Below are positions 43,995 to 51,749 of a DNA stretch of 51,749 nt, piece after piece (position 1 is the stretch's first letter; each line of letters begins with the position of its first letter). A program made the position numbers and the translations under genes. The stretch spans positions 1 to 51,749 of the forward strand of contig NZ_JAAYXO010000078.1 in NCBI RefSeq assembly GCF_012515855.1. Reading direction: 5' to 3'. The stretch comes from Gordonia sp. (in: high G+C Gram-positive bacteria) (lineage in GTDB: Bacteria; Actinomycetota; Actinomycetes; Mycobacteriales; Mycobacteriaceae). Below the pieces are notes generated by a model. It was given only the letters and a program-made list of their open reading frames with translations, ran no database searches and was not told the origin of the DNA.

Positions 43995-45068
43995 TCAGGA
44001 GTTCGCGCCGCGCGCGATCACCGGCCAGACCTCGAGCACATCGCTGTGCGCCGATCCGGCGAACAGTTCGTCGACGAGGTTCACCGCGGTGCAGACGTGA
44101 TTGGGCACCGCGCGCACCAGGTCGCCGAGGTCGGGAACGGTCGCGCCCGCGGGGAACTCGACCACCGCGTGATGTTCGGACAGCGAGACGATGCGGGCGT
44201 CGAGATGGTCGGGCAGGCGACCGAACCCGGTGGTCCATCCCGGTCGATCGGCGCCGAGGATCTTGCTGCCCGCGTCGAGCACGATTCGATCGCCGGATCT
44301 GCTGACCACGGTCGCGATCGCGAACAGTGCGAGATCGTCGACGGTGGCGCTGCCGAGTTCCAACTGCTGAGCGTCGTTGAACGGATAGACGCCCGGCCGT
44401 AGCTCGGTGACGACGCCGGGATCGGCGAGGCGCACCGTCGGCGTGGAGCCGCCGCTGACCACGGAGACAGTGAACCCGCGTTCACGCAGGGCCGCCGTGG
44501 CCGCGGCCAGCGCGGCGGCCTCCTGACCGGCGGCATCGGTGCGGGCGGTGCCCGGTCCGTAGCCGTGGCCGGGAAAGGTGAAGACCCCGACCACGTCCAG
44601 GCCGACGTCGCGAGCGACTGTTGCCACCTCCGCTGCCCCGTCGGCAGAGACGCCACTGCGGTGCATGCCGGAGTCGACCTCCACCAGCACCCGCACCGGA
44701 GCGCCGGCCAGGCCTGCGGCCAAGCGGCGCGCGCCGTCGGCGGAATCGACTCCCACCGCCAGCGTTACGCGGCCGGCGAGCGCGCGGAGCCGTCGCGCCT
44801 TGCCCTCCGACAACCAGAGCGGATACGCGATGAACAGGTCGTCGACGCCGGCATCGGCAAACGCTTCGCCTTCGCCGATGGTCGCGACCGACAGTCCCAC
44901 CGCCCCGGCATCGAGCTGTCGCTGTGCGATCTGCGCGCACTTGTGGGTCTTGGCGTGCGGGCGCAGCAGAACGTGGTGCTCGGTCGCCCACTGCGCCATC
45001 GACCGCAGATTCCGGTCGAGACGATCGGTGTCGACGAACAGATAGGGGGTCTCCGGGGAGAGGCGCAT
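43995..45068 (-). CDS. D-threonine aldolase/D-serine dehydratase-like PLP enzyme
   Basis: 357 residues. Fold-type III PLP barrel with the Schiff-base lysine in LRPHAKTHK, VEVDSGMHRSG, VSGGSTPT phosphate loop and a C-terminal metal site PNHVCTAVNL (His-x-Cys) as in D-serine dehydratase and D-threonine aldolase, which use Zn or other divalent metal. ATG 45068; GTG 45083 would add five residues. Transcribed with the SDR gene on the minus strand; inserted between imuB and dnaE2. Exact substrate unknown. Confidence 0.88.
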   Translation of the reverse strand: MRLSPETPYLFVDTDRLDRNLRSMAQWATEHHVLLRPHAKTHKCAQIAQRQLDAGAVGLSVATIGEGEAFADAGVDDLFIAYPLWLSEGKARRLRALAGRVTLAVGVDSADGARRLAAGLAGAPVRVLVEVDSGMHRSGVSADGAAEVATVARDVGLDVVGVFTFPGHGYGPGTARTDAAGQEAAALAAATAALRERGFTVSVVSGGSTPTVRLADPGVVTELRPGVYPFNDAQQLELGSATVDDLALFAIATVVSRSGDRIVLDAGSKILGADRPGWTTGFGRLPDHLDARIVSLSEHHAVVEFPAGATVPDLGDLVRAVPNHVCTAVNLVDELFAGSAHSDVLEVWPVIARGANS

Positions 45069-45094
45069 ACCCGATCGTCGCACGAAGCGACGCG

Positions 45095-47014
45095 TCAGCC
45101 GGTGTGGCCCAGCGCGGCGGCTGATTCCTCGTTCATCAGGAAGTCCTGGTGCAGCAGTCGGTTGGTGAGGCGAGGCGCGGCGTGATGGCCCAGGTCGACG
45201 AGGTCGCCGAGCAGGGTGTTGACCCGTTTCGGGCGCTCGATCATCGCGCGCAGCACGCGGTGCGCAGCCTTGTCGACGCTCCAGATGCCGCGGACCGCGT
45301 CGTAGGCGTTGGTCGGCACGATCATCCGGGTGCGCGTCAGCGGGATCCGGATGTTGCTGAACGTGACGTGATCGGAGAGCGTCTCGGCGCCCGTCGCGTC
45401 ACTGAACGCCTCGAGTGCGGCTTTCGACGCGGCGTAGGCGCCGAAGCGCGGTGCACGGCTCAACACCTCGATCGAGGAGACGTTGACGATGTGTCCGGAC
45501 TGACGCTCGGTCATGTGCGGCAGCAGGGCGAGAGTCAGGTAGACCGCACCGAAGTAGTTGACGGCCATCATGCGGTGGTAGTCGTGCGAGCGGGCGACCG
45601 AGTTGGCGGAGGCACGACGGATGGACCGACCCGCGTTGTTGACCAGGATGTCGACGTGGTCGTGCTCGGTCAGGATCGACTTCACGACGGTCTGCACCGC
45701 AGACTCGTCGGTGATGTCGGCGGGGTAGGCGTAGGCGCGCCCCAGCGGGAGTCCCGGCTTGGGGACCTCGGCGTCCAGTTCGGCGGCCGTTTCGACGAGA
45801 CGGTCGGCATCGCGAGCGACCAGGAAGACATTGGCGCCGCGACGGACGCACATACGCGCGGTGGCCCGGCCGATCCCGGAGGAAGCACCGGTGAGCAGGA
45901 TGTTCTTGCCGACCAGCGGGCCGCGGGGGTCGTCGCGACGGTGCCTGCACGGCGCGAGTTCCTCGTACCAGTAGTCCCACAGACGCGGGGCGTACTCGAA
46001 CAGATCGGGGAGAAGAACGCCGAGGTCGGCGAGCGTGGCGATGGTCGCATCGCTGCGGAACACCACGGGAAGAGAGGCGGCGTCGAGCACTGCGGACGGA
46101 ATCCCCGCTTGCTCGGCCATCAGATTGCGTCCCGATCGCAAGGGGCCGCGGCCGCTGAGCGCGAGGATCGGGCGCGTGATGATCGACGGCACCGCGGTGA
46201 AGCCGCGGGGGCCGTTGAAGGCCGGCGAGAGTGCGTTCAAGAGGTCGGTGCTGCTGCGTGTCTGGGGATCGGCCAGATGGAACACCAGGCCGCTGTGCCC
46301 GGGCTGGGAATCGACTAGGGCGACGATCGCGTCGGCGACGAAGTCCACCGGAACCAGATTGAGGTGACCGATGTCGGGAATCGGGACCGGCAGGAACGAC
46401 GGTACCTGTTGCAGCGACGTGAGGTGCGTGAAGAAGTAGTAGGGGCCGTCGGCCTTGGAGGTCACACCGGTCACCGAGTCGCCGACCACCGCGGACGGTC
46501 GGTAGATGCGCCAGCTCAGGCCTTCGGTCCCGCGGACGATCCGCTCGGCGTCGAACTTGGTGCGATGGCAACCCGTCGGGAAGCCCTGGCCCAGATCGAA
46601 GTCGTTCTCGGTGAACTCGCCGTCGTGGTTGCCTGCCACGGCGATCGACGAGACGTGGTGCAGCATCGCTCGGTGCGCGACCGCGAACTCAGCGACTCGA
46701 CGAGTGCCGTCGACGGTGACTGCGTGCTGAGACTCTTCGGGTGCGGCGATGTCGTGCAGCGCGGCGAGGTGGATGACGTGATCGATTGGACCGAGTTCGG
46801 TGCCGCGCAGTCCGAGGCCGTCTTGGGTGACGTCGCCGACGACGGTGATCACGCGGTCGCCGCCGTCGATGGCCTCCATTGCGGTGGCGAATCGCGGAAG
46901 CGTGCCGGGGCGCACCAGGACATGGACCCGCGCCGTGGCGTCATGGGCCAGTAGTCGTTGCACCACCCGGCGGCCGATGAATCCGCTTCCGCCGGTTACG
47001 AAGTAGCTCGTCAC
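45095..47014 (-). CDS. Two-domain SDR fatty acyl-CoA reductase, AcrA1-like
   Basis: 639 residues, the Rv3391 (AcrA1) layout. N-terminal extended SDR (YFVTGGSGFIGRRVV; about 1-350) and C-terminal classical SDR (about 370-620; ILLTGASSGIGRAT, NNAGRS, YAASKAALEAF). AcrA-type proteins reduce fatty acyl-CoA to aldehyde or alcohol; no CoA site can be named here. In the N-terminal domain the catalytic YxxxK position reads C-H-R-T-K (46566-46580 region), with Cys instead of Tyr. Start ATG 47014; next to the SOS-regulated dnaE2. Confidence 0.88.
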   Translation of the reverse strand: MTSYFVTGGSGFIGRRVVQRLLAHDATARVHVLVRPGTLPRFATAMEAIDGGDRVITVVGDVTQDGLGLRGTELGPIDHVIHLAALHDIAAPEESQHAVTVDGTRRVAEFAVAHRAMLHHVSSIAVAGNHDGEFTENDFDLGQGFPTGCHRTKFDAERIVRGTEGLSWRIYRPSAVVGDSVTGVTSKADGPYYFFTHLTSLQQVPSFLPVPIPDIGHLNLVPVDFVADAIVALVDSQPGHSGLVFHLADPQTRSSTDLLNALSPAFNGPRGFTAVPSIITRPILALSGRGPLRSGRNLMAEQAGIPSAVLDAASLPVVFRSDATIATLADLGVLLPDLFEYAPRLWDYWYEELAPCRHRRDDPRGPLVGKNILLTGASSGIGRATARMCVRRGANVFLVARDADRLVETAAELDAEVPKPGLPLGRAYAYPADITDESAVQTVVKSILTEHDHVDILVNNAGRSIRRASANSVARSHDYHRMMAVNYFGAVYLTLALLPHMTERQSGHIVNVSSIEVLSRAPRFGAYAASKAALEAFSDATGAETLSDHVTFSNIRIPLTRTRMIVPTNAYDAVRGIWSVDKAAHRVLRAMIERPKRVNTLLGDLVDLGHHAAPRLTNRLLHQDFLMNEESAAALGHTG

Positions 47015-47138
47015 ATGGTTAAGAATCTCACAGATACGTTCAGACTTGAAGTGTTTCCAGATGGGGCGCGGTGTCGGCGCTGCGGGTCGGCACGGGATTC
47101 GTCCTCGCGGAGGTCCGGAAAACCACGGCTCGAACTAG

Positions 47139-47158
47139 TCGAACATATGTTCTAGAAT
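47139..47158 (+). promoter_or_regulatory. LexA (SOS) box and -10 of dnaE2
   Basis: TCGAACATATGTTCTA (47139-47154) differs from the consensus TCGAAC-N4-GTTCGA at one base. TAGAAT (47153-47158) overlaps its end and lies six bases before the dnaE2 ATG, so the transcript is probably leaderless and LexA-repressed. Confidence 0.88.
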
Positions 47159-47164
47159 TAGGGG

Positions 47165-50100
47165 ATGGGCTGGAACAACGGTCCTCCGACCTGGTCGGAG
47201 ATGGAACGGGTGCTGTCGGGACGGGCGCCGGCTCGCGGCGACCGACCAGGGGAGACCTTCCCGCCGACGTTCAATGGTGCTGGGAGTGGGGGTGCTGGAG
47301 GTTGGGGTGCCGGGGGTGGCAGAACAGAGGTCGAAGGGGATGGCGGCGATTCTCCCGCGTGGTCGCGTAAGCGCGGCGCATACGAGGCCGCCGACATCGA
47401 CTTCGGCGCATCGACGGTGCCGTACGCCGAGCTGCACGCGCACAGTGCCTACAGCTTCCTCGACGGGGCGTCGATGCCCGAGGCGATGGTCGAGGAAGGG
47501 CAGCGGCTGGGACTGAGGGGACTGGCCCTGACCGACCACGACGGCTTCTACGGCGTCGTGCGCTTCGCGGAGGCGGCACGCGAGTTCGGCATGCCGACGA
47601 TCTTCGGCGCGGAACTGTCGTTGCAGCGCGACAGCGCCCGGGCCGGTGCGGTCGATCCGCCCGGAGAGCATCTGCTGGTCCTGGCTCGTCGCGCCGAGGG
47701 CTATCGCAGGCTCTCGCGAGTGATCGCCGACGCCCACATGAGCGGCGGAGAGAAAGGACTGCTGCGGTACGACGCCGACGCGATCACCGAACATGCCTCC
47801 GCCGGCCACTGGTTGATCCTGACCGGCTGCCGCAAAGGGGCAGTGCGCCGCGCCCTCGACCGCGGGGGCGCCAGCGCGGCCGACGTCGCGCTCGGCGAGA
47901 TGATCGAGCGCTTCGGGGCCGGGAACGTCGCCGTCGAACTGACGCCGGGATCGGGGTCCGACGACGACGAACGCAATGCGATCCTGGCATCGCTGGCGGC
48001 GACGCACCGGGTCCGCACGGTCGCCACGACGGGTGCGCATTTCGCCGGTCCGGAGAACGGCAGGCTGGCCACCGCCATGGCCGCGGTCCGGGCGCGCACC
48101 GACATGACGACCATCGACGGCTGGCTGCCGGGGGTCGGCGGCGCACACCTGCGCACCGGCGACGAGATGCTGAGGCTGATGCCCGCCCATCGCGAAGCGA
48201 TCGACAACGCCGTCGCCTTCGCCGAGGAGTGCGCGTTCTCGCTGGGGTTGATCGCGCCGAACCTGCCGCCCTTCGACGTGCCTGCCGGTCACACCGAGGC
48301 CACCTGGTTGCGCCAGCTCACCGAGCAGGGCGCGCTCGGACGCTACGGAACCCGCGAGCAGCGACCGGATGCGTACCGGCAGATCGACCACGAGTTGGCG
48401 ATCATCGAGACGCTGACCTTTCCCGGGTACTTCCTCGTGGTCCACGACATCGTCACGTTCTGCAAGAACAACGACATCCTGTGCCAGGGGCGCGGCAGCG
48501 CGGCCAACTCCGCGGTCTGTTACGCCCTCGGCATCACCAACGTCGATCCGGTGGCCAACCACCTGCTCTTCGAACGCTTTCTCTCGCCCGAGCGCGACGG
48601 CCCGCCCGACATCGACGTCGACATCGAGTCCGACCGCCGCGAAGAGGCCATCCAACACGTCTACGCCAAGCACGGCCGCAGCCACAGCGCACAGGTGGCC
48701 AACGTGATCACCTATCGCGGGCGGTCTGCGGTGCGCGACATGGCGCGCGCTCTCGGCTACGCCCCCGGACAGCAGGACGCGTGGAGCAAGGTCCCCGACT
48801 CGGCACCCGACGACGTCCGCGACCTCGCCGCCCAGATCTCCTCGCTGCCGAGGCATCTCGGCATCCACTCGGGCGGCATGGTGATCTGCGACCGGCCGAT
48901 TGCCGACGTCTGCCCCACGGAATGGGCGCGGATGCCGGGCCGCAGCGTGCTCCAGTGGGACAAGGACGACTGCGCCGCCGTCGGCCTGGTGAAGTTCGAC
49001 CTTCTCGGCCTCGGCATGCTCTCAGCGCTGCACTACATGATCGATTTCGTCGCCGAGCACAAGGGCGTCCACGTCGATCTCGCCACCCTCGACCTCACCG
49101 AGACCGCTGTCTACGACATGCTCTGTCGCGCGGACTCGGTCGGCGTCTTCCAGGTGGAGTCGCGGGCGCAGATGGCCACGCTGCCGCGACTGAAACCGCG
49201 CAACTTCTACGACCTCGTCGTCGAGGTCGCGCTGATCCGACCGGGACCCATCCAGGGCGGCTCGGTGCACCCTTACATCCGCCGCCGCAACGGTCTCGAG
49301 TCGTCGGCGTGCGAGCATCCGGCGATGGAGGCGGCCCTCGGTCGCACCCTCGGCATTCCGCTGTTCCAGGAGCAACTGATGAACCTGGCGCGTGACGTCG
49401 CGGGCTTCAACGGCGGAGAAGCCGACCAACTGCGTCGGGCCATGGGCTCCAAACGGTCGCCGGAGAAGATGGAACGGCTCAAGAAGCGGTTCTACGACGG
49501 GATGCGGGAGACCAACGACATCACCGGCCCGCTCGCCGACCGCATCTACGAGAAGCTGGCGGCCTTCGCCAATTTCGGCTTCCCCGAGAGCCATTCGCAG
49601 AGTTTCGCGTCGCTCGTGTTCTACTCGGCGTGGTTCAAGCTGCATCATCCGGCGGCGTTCTGCGCAGGCCTGCTGCGGGCGCAGCCGATGGGCTTCTACT
49701 CGCCGCAGTCGCTGGTGGCCGACGCCCGACGGCACGGGGTCCAAGTGCACCGTCCAGACGTCAACTTCTCGCTCTCGCACGCGGGATTGGAGAACGACGG
49801 GCTCGACGTCCGGATCGGTCTGGGTGCGGTCCGCGGGCTCTCGTCCGAGACCGCTGAGCGGATTGTGGAGGCGCGACGATCAGGTGGGCCCTTCACCTCT
49901 GTCGCCGATCTGTCGCGGCGCGTCGAAGCGACCACCGGCCAGTTGGAGGCGTTGGCCACCGCGGGCGCTTTCGAGAGTCTCGGATTGGATCGTCGGACCG
50001 CACTGTGGGAGACCGGAGTCACGGCCGGGCTGCGTGAGGAGCATTTGGCGATCACCGCTCCGCGCGGTGCGCCGACCCTGCCCGGCATGTCCGAGGTGGA

Positions 50101-50500
50101 ACTGACGGCCGTCGATGCGCTGTCGACGGGGATCTCGCCGCGGTCGTATCCCACCGAATATCTCCGGCCCCGACTCGACGCGATGGGCGTGGTGCCCGCC
50201 GACCGACTGCTGTCGGTGGCCGACGGAACCCGGGTGCTGGTCGGGGGAGCGGTGACGCATCGGCAGCGGCCGGCGACCGCGTCGGGCGTCACTTTCGTCA
50301 ACCTCGAAGACGAGACGGGCATGGTGAACGTGGTGTGTTCGGTGGGGTTGTGGGCGCGCTATCGGAAGCTGGCGCAGACGTCGTCGGCGCTGCTGATTCG
50401 AGGCAAGGTGCAGAACGCTGAGGGGGCGGTGACGGTGGTCGCCGACCGGTTGCAGAAGCTCGACCTGAAGGTCGGAACCAGGTCGCGGGACTGGTGCTGA
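47165..50500 (+). CDS. dnaE2: Error-prone DNA polymerase III alpha subunit DnaE2
   Basis: 1111 residues, a C-family polymerase acting in SOS translesion synthesis with ImuA' and ImuB. N-terminus GWNNGPPTWSEMERVL is DnaE2-specific; PHP domain starts around residue 85 (YAELHAHSAYSFLDGAS); catalytic Asp triplet PPDIDVDIESDRREEAI; ends with an OB-fold (VGGAVTHRQRPATASGVTFVNLEDETG). ATG 47165. Its SOS box indicates damage induction along with imuA'-imuB, although 3.1 kb of unrelated minus-strand genes intervene. Confidence 0.97.
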   Translation: MGWNNGPPTWSEMERVLSGRAPARGDRPGETFPPTFNGAGSGGAGGWGAGGGRTEVEGDGGDSPAWSRKRGAYEAADIDFGASTVPYAELHAHSAYSFLDGASMPEAMVEEGQRLGLRGLALTDHDGFYGVVRFAEAAREFGMPTIFGAELSLQRDSARAGAVDPPGEHLLVLARRAEGYRRLSRVIADAHMSGGEKGLLRYDADAITEHASAGHWLILTGCRKGAVRRALDRGGASAADVALGEMIERFGAGNVAVELTPGSGSDDDERNAILASLAATHRVRTVATTGAHFAGPENGRLATAMAAVRARTDMTTIDGWLPGVGGAHLRTGDEMLRLMPAHREAIDNAVAFAEECAFSLGLIAPNLPPFDVPAGHTEATWLRQLTEQGALGRYGTREQRPDAYRQIDHELAIIETLTFPGYFLVVHDIVTFCKNNDILCQGRGSAANSAVCYALGITNVDPVANHLLFERFLSPERDGPPDIDVDIESDRREEAIQHVYAKHGRSHSAQVANVITYRGRSAVRDMARALGYAPGQQDAWSKVPDSAPDDVRDLAAQISSLPRHLGIHSGGMVICDRPIADVCPTEWARMPGRSVLQWDKDDCAAVGLVKFDLLGLGMLSALHYMIDFVAEHKGVHVDLATLDLTETAVYDMLCRADSVGVFQVESRAQMATLPRLKPRNFYDLVVEVALIRPGPIQGGSVHPYIRRRNGLESSACEHPAMEAALGRTLGIPLFQEQLMNLARDVAGFNGGEADQLRRAMGSKRSPEKMERLKKRFYDGMRETNDITGPLADRIYEKLAAFANFGFPESHSQSFASLVFYSAWFKLHHPAAFCAGLLRAQPMGFYSPQSLVADARRHGVQVHRPDVNFSLSHAGLENDGLDVRIGLGAVRGLSSETAERIVEARRSGGPFTSVADLSRRVEATTGQLEALATAGAFESLGLDRRTALWETGVTAGLREEHLAITAPRGAPTLPGMSEVELTAVDALSTGISPRSYPTEYLRPRLDAMGVVPADRLLSVADGTRVLVGGAVTHRQRPATASGVTFVNLEDETGMVNVVCSVGLWARYRKLAQTSSALLIRGKVQNAEGAVTVVADRLQKLDLKVGTRSRDWC

Positions 50501-50512
50501 TCAGTCCCGCGA
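50483..50512 (+). terminator. Terminator-like hairpin across the dnaE2 stop
   Basis: TCGCGGGACT and AGTCCCGCGA, perfect 10-bp arms with a ten-base loop that contains the TGA stop. No U-tract follows; possible weak terminator or mRNA end stem. Confidence 0.5.
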
Positions 50513-50584
50513 ACCGCGTAGATTTTCGGGATAGGGTCGCGGGTACGGAATTCCTCGACAACGCCAGAAGGAGCAGGGGAGCGC

Positions 50585-51334
50585 ATGGAGGTCGTGATCG
50601 TTGATCACCCGGAACAGGTGATGGCCGACATCATCGCCGACGCGGTGACAGGCGGTGCGTCGACGATCGGTCTGGCGACCGGCTCGTCGCCGTTGGGCAC
50701 GTACACCGAACTGATTCGCCGACACAACGAGGACGGACTCTCCTTCGTCGGCGTCAATGCTGTGCTGCTCGACGAGTATGTCGGGCTCCCGACCACCCAT
50801 CCGGAGTCGTACGCGCGCTTCATCCGCGACAACTTCACCGATCACATCGACATCGGCGACGTCCATTCGCCCGACGGCATGGCGCCCGACAGCAAAGCCG
50901 CCGCCCAAGCTTACGACCACCTGATCGGTACCGTCGGTCCGGTCGATGTCCAGATCCTGGGCATCGGCAGCAACGGTCACATCGGTTTCAACGAGCCGTC
51001 GTCGTCGCTGACCTCCCGCACGCGCATCAAGACGCTCACGAAGAAGACCCGCGAAGACAATGCGCGCTTCTTCGACTCCTTCGACGAGGTCCCGCGCCAC
51101 GTGATCACGCAGGGACTCGGAACCATCTGCGACGCAAAGCGGCTCGCGTTGGTCGCGACCGGAGAGGGAAAGGCTGCGGCGATCGCCGCAGCGGTGGAAG
51201 GCCCGTTGTCGGCGTCCTGCCCGGCGTCGATCCTCCAGTGGCACCCGCACGCGACGGTGGTCGTAGACCATGCTGCGGCGAGCCAACTCAAAGACGCCGA
51301 CTATTACAAGTACGTCTACGAGAACAAGCCGTAG
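50585..51334 (+). CDS. nagB: Glucosamine-6-phosphate deaminase
   Basis: 249 residues. Converts glucosamine-6-phosphate to fructose-6-phosphate and ammonia, the reverse direction of GlmS. Signatures: GLATGSSPLGTY phosphate loop, LLDEYVGLPTTHPESY with the catalytic Asp, GIGSNGHIGFNEP with the active-site His, and a C-terminal SILQWHPHATVVVDHAAA. ATG with AGAAGGAG upstream. Other nag genes (nagA, PTS) are not in the window. Confidence 0.96.
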   Translation: MEVVIVDHPEQVMADIIADAVTGGASTIGLATGSSPLGTYTELIRRHNEDGLSFVGVNAVLLDEYVGLPTTHPESYARFIRDNFTDHIDIGDVHSPDGMAPDSKAAAQAYDHLIGTVGPVDVQILGIGSNGHIGFNEPSSSLTSRTRIKTLTKKTREDNARFFDSFDEVPRHVITQGLGTICDAKRLALVATGEGKAAAIAAAVEGPLSASCPASILQWHPHATVVVDHAAASQLKDADYYKYVYENKP

Positions 51335-51372
51335 GCCGACGGGCTTCGCCGTAGCGGCAGCGACGCGCCTTT

Positions 51373-51749
51373 CCTGTTGGTCGAGTCGGCCCCCCTGTTG
51401 GTCGAGTCGGCGAGTGAGCGTAGCGAACCCGCCCAAAATCGAGACCGGAGCGACGGCGCGCAGGAGGCGATCTCGATACGCCGTTGCGTGCTTCGCTCGC
51501 AGCGGCACTCGATCAGCGTCGGGCGCGAGTGCGTGAAGCCGCGGGTGCGCCTCCCCCTTGTTGGTCGAGTCGGCGAGTGAGCGGAGCGAGCCCGCCCAAA
51601 ATCGAGACCGGAGCGACGGCGCGCAGGGGGTGATCTCGATAACCCGATGCGTGCTTCGCTCGCAGCGGCACTCGATCAGCGTGGGGCGAGCCGGCGAGTG
51701 AGCGACGCTGAAGGCGCCTTCCCCTGTTGGTCGAGTCGGCGAGTGAGCG
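51373..51749. repeat. Tandem GGTCGAG-type intergenic repeats
   Basis: Starting from TTGGTCGAG at 51377, 51398, 51561 and 51727 (period about 165 bases for the last three), each unit contains TTGGTCGAGTCGGCGAGTGA, CCCGCCCAAAATCGAGACCG, a GAGCGACGGCGCGCAG core, TGCGTGCTTCGCTCGCAGCG and GGCACTCGATCAGCG. Units 2 and 3 are nearly identical; the fourth is cut by the window end. Internal inverted similarity (CGAGTGAGCG against CGCTCGC) suggests a stem. Such repeats are a familiar class in actinobacterial intergenic regions; no coding gene fits here. Confidence 0.85.

Overview
The window is high-GC DNA from a member of the Mycobacteriales. Gene order follows the Mycobacterium tuberculosis block Rv3443c-Rv3370c closely (rplM-rpsI-glmM, glmS, nnr, alr, tsaE-tsaB-rimI-tsaD-groES, whiB3, sigD-rsdA, guaB2-guaB3-choD, Rv3405c/Rv3406, guaA, imuA'-imuB, dnaE2). 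The differences, together with a PspC/two-component cassette beside guaA and GGTCGAG-type intergenic repeats, suggest Gordonia or a close relative. That genus call is an inference from synteny and was not tested by a search.

Layout. 1-9.9 kb: a YceI-like protein, ribosomal proteins L13/S9, amino-sugar synthesis (glmM, glmS) flanking a three-gene ESX-like helical cassette and a probable pseudo-hydrolase, then NAD(P)HX repair and alanine racemase. 9.9-14.3 kb: a tightly overlapping operon of a hydrolase, the tRNA t6A genes tsaE/tsaB/tsaD with rimI, then a CIRCE-controlled groES that is not followed by groEL. 14.4-20.8 kb: whiB3, SigD and its anti-sigma factor RsdA, a DUF5319 protein, and the IMP dehydrogenase pair guaB/guaB3. 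20.8-26.3 kb: a P450-TetR pair inserted ahead of a ChoD-like flavoprotein, then the cysteine operon cysK-cysE with a candidate leader peptide. 26.3-34.4 kb: a biotin ECF transporter (bioYMN), an Old Yellow Enzyme-type reductase, a TetR/alkylsulfatase divergon with two perfect operators, a frameshifted DUF3159 gene and guaA. 34.4-41.4 kb: PspC-domain envelope-stress genes, a histidine kinase/response regulator pair, a DUF6194 protein, a Ser/Thr kinase, a radical-SAM-like protein without its cluster cysteines, and a small membrane protein. 41.4-51.7 kb: the SOS mutasome imuA'-imuB and dnaE2, each with a LexA box, separated by a D-threonine-aldolase-like gene and a double-SDR reductase; then nagB and a tandem intergenic repeat.

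Many genes overlap by 1-4 bases (ATGA/GTGA), so translational coupling is widespread. Several genes (glmS, guaB, guaA, the PspC kinase, dnaE2, the GMC oxidoreductase) have a -10-like hexamer 6-8 bases before the start codon, consistent with leaderless or nearly leaderless mRNAs. No mobile element, tRNA, rRNA or CRISPR array was found.

The observations most worth a second look are: the cysK leader (small ORF whose stop codon lies in an 11-bp inverted repeat), the radical-SAM homologue without its CxxxCxxC motif, groES without groEL1, the broken DUF3159 gene coupled to guaA, the hydrolase without a visible catalytic triad, and a Tyr-to-Cys change in the AcrA1-like reductase.
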